A stretch of 64,000 nt of DNA from Myxocyprinus asiaticus (GCF_019703515.2 NC_059368.1:27955289-28019288); one strand, 5' to 3'; shown: positions 49,435 to 60,980, counted from the stretch's first letter. Numbers and translations: made by a program. The notes: generated from the letters alone by a model not told the origin.

Positions 49435-49651
49435 GTAACATCATCCACACTGAACTCCCCAATCCGGCCAGTGCCTTTGCTGGTATTAGCTGAGAGTGAA
49501 GCAGAGAAGAGGAAATGGGTGGGTATCCTTGAGGGCCTGCAGAATATCTTGGCCAAGAACCGGTTGAAGAACTGTGTGGTGCATGTCCTGCATGAGGCCT
49601 ACGACAGCAGCCTGCCTGCCATCAAAACTACACTCTCTGCTGCCATCGTAG
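49435..49651 (+). CDS. cdc42bpb: cdc42bpb exon 25: PH C-terminal helix and CNH start
   Basis: 217 nt, phase 0 to 1. [20 protein letters not shown] is the PH C-terminal helix with its conserved tryptophan. [20 protein letters not shown] enters the citron-homology domain. The start [20 protein letters not shown] is diverged from mammals, as expected for a PH loop. Confidence 0.95.
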
Positions 49652-50064
49652 GTGAGTGCCAGGTGCAGTTGCTGCTAATTTACCAATTAAAAAGAGGGAA
49701 GCCCTGTTTTCAGGACAGGAATGAGAATTTATGATTACAAGATGGCCCTTTTTTTGCAAATACCCCCCAAAGAAACACATCCGGTTGGGGTCAGATTAAC
49801 CCGAAACCAGCCACATTACACAGGGCTTTCTTTAGACTTATTTGCTGACTAGTCACTCAGTCAACCCTGCGACTTCGTCGATTTAAAAAAATATATAGTT
49901 TTCCACATTCCTATTGAGAACTTTGACCAGTGGTCAGATGTACTGATTGGGAGTATTTAGGATGATATCGCACATTTTGCAGTGCCTGTCTGAAAGAGAG
50001 CTCACATTCACAAATTTCTATCTGCTCTGTTTGATTCTCTCTTGAAATGCTGTCATCTCTACAG

Positions 50065-50127
50065 ATCGAGAACGCATTGCCTTGGGGACAGAAGATGGCC
50101 TGTTTGTAGTCGAGATCACTAGAGATG
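50065..50127 (+). CDS. cdc42bpb: cdc42bpb exon 26: CNH domain
   Basis: 63 nt, phase 1 to 1. RERIALGTEDGLFVVEITRD, the first blade strands of the CNH propeller. The sequence resembles the alpha paralogue (ERIALGNEEGLFVV) more than human beta. Found by joining phases, since it is too short to stand out as an open frame. Confidence 0.93.
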
Positions 50128-50446
50128 GTAAGAGTACTCAGTATAACACAGATTCATTTGTTGTTCTTAGTTCTGCTGTGCAAAGGCAAAATGCAGTAAC
50201 CACACATTTTGTCGTTGAATTATAATTGAGTTATAATAAAGACTATGATCTTTCCTTTGACAGTTGGGTTTGGTGCAACTATGCTCAGTTTAAGAGAAAA
50301 CATTTAGTGTGAAAATAGCGGTAACTACGAAATCTGCAATAAAACCAAATAATTTTGCAGCTAGGGTTGAACGATTTACAAACAAAATCGATTATTGTGA
50401 TTATTTTGAAAAATATTGTGATTGCGATTTGAACTGCTATATGATA

Positions 50447-51655
50447 TACACTGGTGGCCAAAAGTTTGGAAGGAAATTGGTACTTTAATTCACCAAAGTG
50501 GCATTCAACTGATCACAAAGTATAGTCAATACATTACTGATGTTAAAAACAGCACCATCACTGTTTGAAAAAAGTCATTTTTGATCAAATCTAGACAGGC
50601 CCCATTTCCAGCAGCCATCACTCCAACACCTTATCCTTGAGTAATCATGCTAAATTGCTAATTTGGTACTAGAAAATCACTTGCCATTATATCAAACACA
50701 GTTGAAAACAGTTTGGTTTGTTAAATGAAGCTTAACATTGTCTTTGTGTTTGTTTTGAGTTGCCACAGTACGCAATAGACTGGCATGTCTTAAGGTCAAT
50801 ATTAGGTCAAAAATGGCAAAAAGAAACAGCTTTCTCTAGAAACTTGTCAGTCAATCATTGTTTTGAGGAATGAAGGCTATACAATGCTTGAAATTGCCAA
50901 AAAACTGAAGATTTCATGCAAAGGTGTACACTACAGTCTTCAAAGACAAAGGACAATTGGCTCTAACAAGGACAGAAAGAGACGTGGAAGGCCAGATGTA
51001 CAACTAAACAAGAGGATAAGTACATCAGAGTCTCTAGTTTGAGAAATAGACGCCTCACATGTCCTCAGCTGACAGCATCATTGAATTCTACCCACTCAAC
51101 ACCAGTTTCATGTACAACAGTAAAGAGAAGACTCAGGGGTGCAGGCCTTATGGGAAGAATTGCAAAGAAAAAGCCACTTTTGAAACAGAAAAACAAAAAG
51201 AAAAGGTTAGAGTGGGCAAAGAAACACAGAGATTGGACAACAGATAATTGGAAAAGAGTGTTCTGGATCTTAACCCCATTGAGATTTTGTGGGATCAGCT
51301 AGACTGTAAGGTGCGTGAGAAGTGCCCGACAAGACAGCCACATCTATGGCAAGTGCTACAGGAAGCGTGGGGTGAAATGTCACCTGAGTATCTGGACAAA
51401 CTGACAGCTAGAATGCCAAAGATCTGCAAAGCTGTCATTGCTGCACGTGGAGGATTTTTTTGATGAGAACTCTTTGAAGTTGTTTAAGAAGTTCTGACAT
51501 TTTTTTTTTCAAATTGTAATAGTAATTTTTCACGTTATTAATGTCCTGACTATACATTGTGATCTGTTTAATTCCACTTTGGTGAACAAAAGTACCAATT
51601 TCTTTCCATAAGAGCAAAATCTGAACATTATTCCAAACTTTTGGCCGCTAGTGTA
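50447..51655 (+). mobile_element. Tc1-like element nested in the hAT, internally deleted
   Basis: TATACACTGGTGGCCAAAAG at the left and (inverted) TATACACTAGCGGCCAAAAG at the right, with TA outside. 1209 bp. Contains transposase remnants on the plus strand. Confidence 0.88.
50800..51463 (+). pseudogene. Tc1-type transposase remnant with catalytic core deleted
   Basis: Helix-turn-helix text lies at about 50860-51250, including RNRRLTCPQLTASLN, TVKRRLRGAGLMGRIAKKKP and RLEWAKKHRDWTTDNWKRVF. The next segment jumps to LNPIEILWDQLDCKVREKC and TARMPKICKAVIAARGGFF, i.e. the third catalytic glutamate region and C-terminus. The two halves are in different frames and the first two aspartates are gone. 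Confidence 0.85.
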
Positions 51656-51659
51656 TATA

Positions 51660-52076
51660 TTTATTTTGGCACCATTCTGAGTAATTCTAGAGACTTTTGT
51701 GTGTGAAAATCCCAGGAGATCAGCAGTTACAGAAATACTCAAACCAGCCCATCTGGCACCAACAGTCATGCCACGGTCCAAATAACTGAAATCACAATTT
51801 TTCCCCATTCTGATGGTTGATGTGAACATTAACTGAAGCTCCTGACCCATATCTGCATGATTTTATGCACTGCACGATTTTATGCACTGCACTTCTGCCA
51901 CACTATTGGTTGATTAGAAAATCGCATGGATGATTGTTGGTGCCAGACAGGCTGGTTTGAGTATTTCTGTAACTGCTGATCTCCTGGGATTTTCACACAC
52001 AACAGTCTCTAGAATTTACTCTAAATGGTGCCAAAAACAAAAACATCCAGTGAGCGGCAGTTCTGCTGATGAAAAC
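51660..52076. repeat. palindromic Tc1-related derivative, copy 1
   Basis: Left half is the minus-strand sense and right half the plus-strand sense of the same transposon text: GTGTGAAAATCCCAGGAGAT against ATCTCCTGGGATTTTCACAC, and GGCACCATTCTGAGTAATTC against its diverged inverse. The centre reads CTGCACTTCTGCCACAC. Same structure as 57820-58260. Confidence 0.75.
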
Positions 52077-52202
52077 ACAGCAAGTGTGATTCCTTTTATC
52101 CAAAATTAAATTGTGTTTTGTCCATGCTTTACTGCCGACCGGAAATACTGTTCTAGAAAGGGTGTTCACACTTGAGTCCCCTTAAAAAGATTCAAACTAA
52201 AT

Positions 52203-52216
52203 GGGGGGGGGGGGGG
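52203..52216. repeat. poly-G run
   Basis: Fourteen consecutive G, unusual in this AT-rich sequence, directly before the nested hAT. Confidence 0.95.
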
Positions 52217-52251
52217 TGACGACATCACAGTCACTTTGCATCTGTCCGATG

Positions 52252-53741
52252 CAGTGGTGTAGTCCTATTAAAAAAGTGGTTTACTATTACCCAGTCCAGT
52301 TTGGGGGAGGCAGGGGGTTGTTCTGGGAGCGGAGGAACTGCAACTCTGTACATATCGTAAATGCCGCATTCCTACAATTTGATGACATTCCAGCTTTGAA
52401 ACTATCATGTTTCATAATTATAGGGACATGTTAAAGATTGCCAAATGACTAAAAAATTCAGATGTCCATCCAGTTAAATGGGCATTGTCAGGGTGGAAAA
52501 TAACAGGGTGGACATTCAGTGGATAAATTAGCCACTTCATGGTCTGTGATTGATATTTAGCATAACATATTATGCATATAACATATTTGTAAACTTATAT
52601 TGATGATTTTATTTGTTAACATAAATAAAATTGACATTTTAAAATTACATTTATTTCCCATTTATCTTCCCATTACATGGTAGATATGTTATGCTTGACC
52701 ACATATGACTAACACCACAGAATAAAGGAAAACGTAAAACAATAGAGTAATAACTTCAAATAACTCAAAGTTATTTTGCAGAATGGCTGATGTCCACCTC
52801 TAGTGTGTGTGATGTCATTTCCTAACATATATCTTCAACGAAAGGTCATGGTATCATGACATAACAGGGTGCACAATAAATCAAGGGACACACAAAAAAC
52901 CTCCACTATCTGTGTTAATATTACACATTTACCACAAATCAATATGTTAGTGAGAGGATGTAATACTAATCTTAACGGTTGCAAAAATGAGTTTTGTGTG
53001 AACGTCCCCTAAACTTAAAATGAACAGCGCTTTAATAAAATGACCAGGAAGAAGAAAGGCAGAGAAAAGGCTGAACACGAAAAGAGTGTATTTCTCTTTG
53101 GATTAGTATCGTTGTTTTGGCAGTAAATAGTGTTTATCCCAAGGGAAATGTAAGAAAATCTTAAGTCAAGTGTCCGTGTAAAGCACCAGCGGATATCTCA
53201 CACAACTCACACGAAAGGTGTGTGTGTGTTTCAGGTACATTTCTCACAATTTGTGAAACATTCTCAGCAGTTTGGGTGTTAGGCACTAAAATACAGGACA
53301 AATGGTGTTGCGTATAGATTTCATTCGGAACAAAAAATTGTCCCTTAATTACGGGATGATTCCTTATTTTAAGGGACGTTTGTCAATTTATATTTTGCTT
53401 ATTAATTTTACCTGATACTGCTTCAGCGTGAGGGTGACTCGTTCTCTTTCCTCTCCCTGTCATGAATTCCCTCATTAGTCAGGGGCGGGGAATGGTAGAC
53501 TTCAAGTGATAATGCATTAATTACAATAAAGAATCGCCAGTTTCACAAAACACCATCGAGTACAGTTAAAGGGAAACTAACACGACAGTAGATTATGGAC
53601 TTCTGAAGCAGCAAAACAAGTGGGTATACGAAGAGTATACGCACATTTTTACCCTTAGAAGTCGTTATACGCAAACAGCCCTGGGAGTAAACATAGTAAG
53701 CATACGGCGTATACGTGCGTATGGCCCCGACTACACCACTG
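52252..53741. mobile_element. inner hAT element with 8-bp target duplication
   Basis: Left end CAGTGGTGTAGTCC and right end GACTACACCACTG are inverted. The exact duplication gtccgatg lies at 52244-52251 and 53742-53749. 1490 bp, no transposase, nested in the outer hAT. Confidence 0.92.
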
Positions 53742-53814
53742 GTCCGATGTGTACATGTTTTAGTGAAATTTGTGAAAGGGTCAGCTCACTTTTCATCATT
53801 ATTTTTTTACCCAG

Positions 53815-53910
53815 TCAACTTATAGTATATTATTTCAATATATTAATAATAATAATTATTATTATTAATTATAATAATGTTAAGAAGTTATTATAAAAGT
53901 ATATTATTGT

Positions 53911-53942
<32 letters not shown>

Positions 53943-53975
53943 TATGATTTATTACTATTATTATTATTATTTAAT
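53815..53975. repeat. (AAT)n-rich block
   Basis: AATAATAAT runs (53911-53942) and ATTATTATT runs within the outer hAT. Confidence 0.85.
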
Positions 53976-54710
53976 AGTCATTTATTTCTTTAACAATTTC
54001 TTGACTTGTTTTTGTCATTACTATGCAGTCCTGTTAAACCGTCATGCCTTTATTTTGGCTGAAGCTTTTATTTTGAAAACTGAAGGAACAGATTTTTTTG
54101 TTGTTTGTAGTTGAGTAGACAATATCCTTTAAATGCAGTGAAATGCTCTCATCTGCCTTGCACTCTACAAAATCCCGCTGTCATTGTGTTATTTTAAATT
54201 TGTAAAGTAAATTGTTGCGGCCAAACAGAGACATATGTGCAGTTACACAAATCTGCAATTAAAGTGAATCTGGAGCACTTTAAATATAATGCGCTCAGTG
54301 CACTTTAGCACACCAAACCAAATTTAGAGCACATCAGAGTCACCCGAGGCACCAGATAGAGTGAATTTGTGTGTATCGAGCACAGATCTGCTCTGAAACC
54401 ACTGAAAACACGTGTGTAATACACCGACACCGTTTACATGTGTTTAAGAAAGCACTACACACTACAGGCAAAACAGCTGCGCACATAAGCACAGCACAGC
54501 ATGGAGTGTGTTCAGACTATTTATTTATTTAATTAAATCGCGGTTTGATATATTGCGATATCGATTTTTAGATTAATTGTTCAGCCCTATTTGCAGCCAT
54601 TTTTCTCAGGTTTATTGTTGCGCCGTAGTTACTCCATTTTGCCTGGGTAGAGTTGTTTTAGAAGCTCTTTAAAGAATTTTACACTAATTTCCCATTATCT
54701 CCTCTTTCAG

Positions 54711-55307
54711 TGATTGTTCGTGCTGCTGATTGCAAAAAAGTCAGCCAGATCGAGCTCATTCCCAAAGAGAAGATGGTGGCCCTGCTTTATGGTCGTAACC
54801 GCCACGTCCACTTATACCCCTGGGCGACACTAGAGGGCGCAGAGTCTCCTTTCGATGCCAAGCTGACGGAAACAAAAGGCTGCCAGGCTTTGACCATAGG
54901 TACCCTACGCCCAGGTGGCCCCGCATGTCTCCTAGCGGCCGTGAAGCGTCAGGTCCTGTGCTACGAAATCACCCGCGCAAAGCCCCACCATCGCAAGTTG
55001 TGGGAGGTACAGGCACCCGGTGTCGCCCAGTGGCTGGGTATTGTTCGTGATCGGCTCTGTGTGGGTTACCCATCAGGCTTTGCTCTGCTGGCCATGCAGG
55101 GAGAGTCGTCTCCAGTAAGTTTAGTGAGCCCGGCAGACCCTTCGCTAGCCTTCTTGGCCCAACAGTCCCTGGACGCTCTGCATGCGATGGAAGTGGGGGC
55201 CAATGAACTGCTGCTGTGCTTCAGTCAGCTGGGAGTGTATGTGGACGCACAGGGACGACGATCGCGAACGCAGGAGCTGATGTGGCCATCCACGCCACTT
55301 GCCTGCA
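54711..55307 (+). CDS. cdc42bpb: cdc42bpb exon 27: large CNH exon
   Basis: 597 nt, phase 1 to 1, about 199 residues, the largest exon seen. [58 protein letters not shown] and [18 protein letters not shown] mark successive strands of the citron-homology propeller, a protein-interaction domain. It is intronless while the rest of the gene is finely split. The open frame extends about 30 bases into the intron, past the donor GTATGT at 55308. Confidence 0.96.
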
Positions 55308-55776
55308 GTATGTGTTCAAGAGTTAAGCATAATTAGCTAAAAAGCCGGGCGCACACTGGATAATTTTTTACTGTCCCTTACTATTGTCATTTGTCAGACT
55401 CTACGTTATGAGCCCAGCGAGATCTTGGGTAAAAACCTTGCCACACTGTGCAACATTAAGTAGCCCGTGTTGATTGGGTTTATGTCATCTTGTCTTCATA
55501 AAAGCAGTCACAAAAAGTACAAAAAAAAATTCGACACTGCCAGAGCTTTATCAGAGGTGAAGATTCATTGCAAAGGCAATTAACTAGCCATCGGTGAACA
55601 TGTCACATTAAGTTCTTAATGTCAGACGATTTACCCTACGACAAGAGAAATATTTTACAATCCCCAAAATTTGATGGCAAAATATGACAGTGTGAACCCG
55701 GCTCAAGTAACAAGGAACTAGGCAACAGTGTTCATAATCTGAATTCTGTGTTTTAATGTGAAGTTTTCAACCTTCC

Positions 55777-56383
55777 TTAAAGGAATATTCCGGGTTCAAT
55801 ACAAGTTAAGCTCAATCAACAGCATTTGAGGCATAATGTTGATTACCACAAAATTAATTTTGACTCATCCCTCCTTTTCTTAAAAAAAAAAAAAAAAAAA
55901 AGCAACAATCTGGGTTACAGTGAGGCACTTACAATAGAAGTGAATGGGGCCAATCCGTGAACATCAAAATACTCACTTTTTCAAAAGTATAGCCACAAGA
56001 TGTAAACAATGTGTGTGTTAACATGATTTCAATGTGATAAAATCGCTTTCTAACATTTTCTGTGTACATTTATTTCCAGTTTTACAACTTCGTTGCTATG
56101 ATGACGTATGCTGTAAACAATAAAACGACTGTAAAAGCAATGATTTAAACAACTTTACAGCTCAAATATTATGAGTTTTAACAGAATAATTATAAGTGCT
56201 TTTATAAAATTATAAGCTTTACATTTCTGCCTTTAAACCTTCCAAAAACTGGCCCTATTCATATTCATTGTATTGTAAGTGCCTCATTTTAGCCTCGATT
56301 TTTGCTTTTTGTGGTTATCAACATTATTAGACAAATGCTGTCGATTGATCTTATCTTGCACTGAACCTGGAATATTCCTTTAA
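55777..56383. mobile_element. palindromic MITE with TTAA ends, copy 2
   Basis: Same family and orientation as 17840-18471: TTAAAGGAATATTCCGGGTT at the left and CTGGAATATTCCTTTAA at the right. The right end has more changes (CTTATCTTGCACTGAACCTG), so this copy is more decayed. 607 bp, in intron 27. Confidence 0.85.
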
Positions 56384-56599
56384 ATCCCTGTGTTTTTCAT
56401 GTATAGACTTAAAATAAAGGGAGGGGTAGGAAGAACAGAAGAGAGTGAAGCAAAGTGGGAGGTAGGAAATATAAAGTTTGAGAATTTGAGTTTGGAAGGT
56501 AAAATAGGGTAGAACAACCAAATATTTCACAAGTTTCAGTCAGAGTAATGAGTCACAGATCTTTCCAGTCTTTAACCCAGTTTTACAGCAGGCCTTTCA

Positions 56600-57104
56600 G
56601 TCCTTCAATGAGAACAGCATCCTGAAAGTTTGACTAGTGCAATCATTGGATTTTGCAATAGGACCTAGATTTTACTTTGAACATAATGTGGTGACCCAAC
56701 ACAGTACAGAATAGTTTGCAATAGAAAAGTAGCCTTTTATGTCCTTTAAATGTCCTTTAAATAAAATATGATATGTATTAATATTAACGTGTACTGCATA
56801 GGCCCAACAATATGACAATAATTAACATGACATAGGCTCAAAAGGAACATTGACGGTTCTGTAATTGTTTTAACAACAGCAGAATTTGAACCAAAATACT
56901 GTTGAGTTTGATTGGATGCACAAAACAGTGGATGGAAAGTATTTTTCCATAAAAAGGGATCAATTCCATTTTTTAAAGTTAATATGCCTATTTATTTTGC
57001 TATCCAACTATGCACGATTATATTTGCATTTTGCAATGTTTTTCCCTGCTGTTCACGACAGAACAGTCAGGCGACCCACCAGTTGAGAGGCACTGGCTTC
57101 TAGT
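56600..57104 (-). repeat. hAT-like repeat fragment, copy 2
   Basis: Minus-strand relative of 23735-24270. Reading leftwards from 57104: CAGTGCCTCTCAACTGGTGG, then GTGAACAGCAGGGAAAAAC and an AT-rich body with AAATAAATAGGCAT. It ends about 50 bp before exon 28. Confidence 0.6.
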
Positions 57105-57154
57105 GCATTCTCATAATCACAAACATGATCTTGACTAATTTCCACTCTTTTCAG

Positions 57155-57252
57155 GTTCAAATTCCAACTACCTGACAGTGTACAGTGATTATGGTGTAGA
57201 TGTGTTTGATGTCCACACCACTGAGTGGGTCCAGACCATTTCGTTAAGAAAG
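57155..57252 (+). CDS. cdc42bpb: cdc42bpb exon 28: CNH domain
   Basis: 98 nt, phase 1 to 0, ends at residue 1409. SNSNYLTVYSDYGVDVFDVH then TEWVQTISLRK. Matches the human block containing VTVYSEYGVDVFDV. Acceptor TTTTCAG, donor GTGGGT. Confidence 0.94.
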
Positions 57253-57819
57253 GTGGGTTTTATTGTATGTGAAAGGCATTGTGTCTCGTTTTAATGGTAA
57301 CAATGGTTATTTTGGGGTTTCGGTGTTGTATACATGTCAAGATATGCTTTAACATGGTAGTCGACATGCTTCTAAAATTCATTTAAATGTTTTTTTTTTT
57401 TTTTTTTTTTTTTTTAGGGCTGGGAAATTTCACGCGTTAATATCTGCGATTAATAGTTTTTGTTTAACTAGTTAAAAAAATTATGCAGTATCCTTTTTTC
57501 TTTTTTTTTTACTTCCTGAAACTTCACTAATCTCGCAACATGAATTACAGTGTAAAACACAGACTATTTTAGGATATCCCATTATATGGTGAAATTAACT
57601 TTATATTCAAATGCTTTGTAAAAATAAAATACAAATATTTAAATATGAATGTTAAAGTTAACAATAATGTTAATGGAAAAAACTATATATTATACACAGT
57701 GTAAATGCAATGTGGAACAAAAGACAAGTATTTTTGTGATCACTGGGATAGATGGTCATTGTTTTATTTGGGCGGTGAGGGTTATGATGTTCTGTGCACT
57801 GGATATTTTTTGTTTTTGT

Positions 57820-58260
57820 TTTGTGTGAAAATCCCAGGAGATCAGCAGTTACAGAAATACTCAAACCAGCCCATCTGGCACCAACAATCATGCCACCGTC
57901 CAAATCACTGAGATCACATTTTTTCCCCATTCTGATGGTTGATGTGAACATTAACTGAAGCTCCTGACCCATATCTGCATGATTTTATGCACTGCACTTC
58001 TGCCACACGATTAGCTGATAAGATAATCGCATGGATGATTGTTGGTGCCGGATGGGCTGGTCTGAGTATATCTGTAACTGCTGATCTCTGAATGGTGCCA
58101 AAAATAAAAAACATCCAGTAAGCGGCAGTCCTGCTGATGGAAACACCTTGTTGATGAGAGAGGTCAACAGAGAATGGCCAGACTGATTCGAACTGACAAA
58201 GTCTACAGTAACTCAGATAATCGCTCTGTACAACTGTGGTGAGAAGAATATCATCAGGAA
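57820..58260. repeat. palindromic Tc1-related derivative, copy 2
   Basis: Same head-to-head design as 51660-52076: GTGTGAAAATCCCAGGAGAT on the left, CTGTAACTGCTGATCTCTGA on the right, with centre CTGCACTTCTGCCACACG. The right arm runs further (GAGAGAGGTCAACAGAGAAT to GTGAGAAGAATATCATCAGG). Ends about 40 bp before exon 29. Confidence 0.75.
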
Positions 58261-58299
58261 AAGTGCAGCTGATCTCATTTTGGTTTGTGTCTCTCTTAG

Positions 58300-58384
58300 A
58301 TCCGGCCCCTGAATATGGAGGGTAGTCTGAACCTGTTGGGTTCTGAGCAGCCCCGCCTCATCTATTTCAACAACAACTCCTCAG
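58300..58384 (+). CDS. cdc42bpb: cdc42bpb exon 29: end of CNH domain
   Basis: 85 nt, phase 0 to 1. IRPLNMEGSLNLLGSEQPRL then IYFNNNSS. Last CNH strand (IRPLN-EG-LNLL). The acceptor CTCTTAG sits about 44 bp right of a palindromic mobile-element derivative. Confidence 0.94.
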
Positions 58385-59039
58385 GTCTGATCCCATTCCT
58401 TCAACACACACATAACACACACTCCACTGTCTCAACACACTCAATTTCCTCATAAGGTAACATCTGCTTCACTGCTAAGTTCCTTTGTTCAATCTCGTTG
58501 CAATAGTTCACCATTGAGGAATCTTGACCGTGTCAATCGTACCTCCCACTTTCTCATACACTGACACACACTGATATATTCTAGCAGGCTCACACATGTT
58601 TAAACTTCTCAAATCTGTTTAAAGGTTGATGCACAGGTAATGAAATGTATGGTCCCACCCTTTCTGTTCCATTTACAGTTCACTTCCTACCAACATTGGC
58701 AGATTGCCCTCTCGATAAAGATGCTTTTGTTTGGTAAACTGAAATGACCTCATTCGTCACACCTGCTCTTGGCCTGCTGCCAACAACATCCACAGTCCAT
58801 TCAGAAATTCTGAACTCAAAAGCTCAGGACTGTTATCATTTATGTGGCTGAACTGAAAACACATCTTGCGGCGTGTCCTGTCCAGGTGTGATATGATAAA
58901 GCAGTAAAAGCAGTCTTTTTTTTTTTTTCAAAACCATCTACGACAACTGACAAGACATATTATTGATTGCAGTGTCACACTGGATAGCCCTATCCCCAAA
59001 GAAATCTCATTGGTCCAAAATCCCTCTACACATGACTGT

Positions 59040-59981
59040 AGCTGTGTCCGAAATCGTTCACTCATTCACTATTTCCTATATAGTGAATGGCAGTGAGTGC
59101 ACTATATCTCAGCAGTGAGTGAACGAAATGAGTGAGTGAATTCGGACGCTGACATATACACAAAGCGTCAGATCTCTGGGGCTGTCACAGAAACAACATC
59201 ACATATTAACTTTTAAAATACTTGGGCCTTACTTGTTATTCTTATTAAATAATATGAATACAATAAATCTTCATTCTCTTTGTCATTTTTAATATATATG
59301 TTAATATAAAGAGTAAACATTTTATCAAATGCACATTATTGTATTTATCTGTTATACTTTAGTATCTTTAAACTCCAATATAAGCTGGGTAGCGTTTCTG
59401 TGCTCACAGCGCTCGCATCCGACCATAAACACAAAGTTATCATAACTTACATGTTATAACCGAATATTTAAATCATCTACAGGATTATCATTTCCACTGT
59501 GTGCAGTCTCCTGAGTTAAAATAATATCACCTCAGTAAATTATTTAGTAAATAAAGAATTCTTCTGCTTAATGGCAAAATTCTGTATAAAATATAAATAG
59601 AGTACATTTTAAAATGTATCTGTATGATTTGCCTCTCTATATTTTATTGTTATTTTAATCAAGTAGTGATTTGTCAAAGTAATTTAATACATTCAGCATG
59701 AAATAAAACATTGCAGGAGTGAAAGAAGCAGTAAACTAGCGTCTCTCTCTCCAGCACGAGCTCCCTCTCCCAGCTTGTACGTCTTCCCCGCGGTGAATTA
59801 TGGGCAATTAACCATCATCGTATATCGAATATACACTCGAAATTAGAGTGCACTGTGGGTAAGAATGAGTGAACAAAAGTAGGGAACGAGTGGCTCACTC
59901 AGAATTCAGACACTCCTACAAAATGCCGGACACCTGAAATAGTGCACTATATAGTGAATAGGGGCGGTTTCAGACACCGTG
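59040..59981. mobile_element. MITE with TGTGTCCGAAAT ends
   Basis: Left: GCTGTGTCCGAAATCGTTCA and CACTATTTCCTATATAGTG. Right, inverted: CACGGTGTCTGAAACCG and TATTCACTATATAGTGCACT. About 940 bp, AT-rich interior, no coding frame. This end sequence is widespread in teleosts. Confidence 0.7.
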
Positions 59982-60066
59982 AGTATATTAAACATAAGTT
60001 CTTATTGGCTGTGATTGTTTCGTTGTGCAGCATTTTTGCTTCCCTTGTGGACAGACAAATTACTTT

Positions 60067-60420
60067 AAAGGGATAGTTCATCTCAGATGTGTTTGGCTTT
60101 CATTTTTCTGCAGAACACAAATGAAGATTTTTAGAATAATATTTCAGCTCTGTAGGCCCACACAATGCAAGTGAATGGGTGCCAGAATTTTGAAGCTCCA
60201 AAAATCACATAAGGCAGCGTAAAAGTAATCCATAAGACTCCAGTGATTAAATCCATATCTTCAGAAGGGATATGATAGGTGTAGGTGAGAAACAGATCAA
60301 TATTAAAGTCCATTTTTATTATAAATTCTCCTCACTGCTCAGTCAGTCTCCACTTTCACTTTCATTTTTACATTCTCCTTCTTCTGTTTTTGGAGATTCA
60401 CATTCTTCATGCATATTGCC
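60067..60420. repeat. fold-back repeat C, single arm
   Basis: TTAAAGGGATAGTTCATCTC, then CAATGCAAGTGAATGGGTGC and CTCCAGTGATTAAATCCA match the left arms of fold-backs A and B. The right arm is absent. Confidence 0.7.
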
Positions 60421-60536
60421 CCCTCCAAGACAGGGAGGACAATTTATGATAAAAAATTACGAGCTCAGTTGGTGTTTTTTTTTATTTATTATTTTTTAAT
60501 TAATGACTGTCTGACTGCTCATAGTCATCTTATTGC

Positions 60537-60750
60537 AAGACTACTTGCCAAATAAACAGTGATTTGAGTTGAAATTATTTTATTAGCTTGTAGAGATCGC
60601 ACAGTGATCCGAGAAGTAGTAAAGATGGCTTAGATACTCAGATGAGTGGTCTGATATGTGGTTGTGCTGTTGTTACTGAGAAATATCAGACCGCTAGATG
60701 GCGCCATTGACCAGTCAGAATTGAGTATTCCAGAGAGCCATGTAATAATG
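60537..60750. repeat. dispersed repeat, copy 2
   Basis: Partner of 28757-29165: GTGATTTGAGTTGAAATTAT, TGATCCGAGAAGTAGTAAAG, GACCAGTCAGAATTGAGTAT in the same order, without the extra 165 bp. Confidence 0.65.
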
Positions 60751-60859
60751 CTGGAAATTTATCCGACTTGTTAGGACACAGTGTCAACTTTTTCTCAACG
60801 TTGTGATCAATGCTCTTTCTTCACATTCACACTGTCTTTCATTCCCTTGTTCCCTGCAG

Positions 60860-60980
60860 AAGGCTGTGAACTTGCTGTCCCAGAGACCTCAGACAACAGC
60901 AAGAAGCTGATGGTGAGGACACGCAGCAAGAGAAAGTTCCTTTTCAGAGTCCCAGAGGAGGAGCGGCTGCAACAGAGGAG
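60860..60980 (+). CDS. cdc42bpb: cdc42bpb exon 30: CNH to CRIB linker
   Basis: 121 nt, phase 1 to 2. [20 protein letters not shown] then [25 protein letters not shown] and VPEEER-QQRR are shared by all MRCKs. The EGCELAVPE part is closer to alpha than to human beta. Confidence 0.94.

Larger units (their letters stand above)
50362..54589. mobile_element. outer hAT element filling intron 26
   Basis: Left end TAGGGTTGAACGATTTAC and right end (inverted) TAGGGCTGAACAATTAATC. The exact 8-bp duplication tttgcagc lies at 50354-50361 and 54590-54597. 4228 bp, of which about 1.1 kb is the hAT itself. The rest is three nested elements. No transposase. Confidence 0.9.

Noticed and set aside
54710..55336. 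208-codon frame as a separate single-exon gene
   Set aside because: It is exon 27 of cdc42bpb: it begins at a TTTCAG acceptor with a split codon and ends at a GTATGT donor. The apparent start and the last nine codons are intronic.
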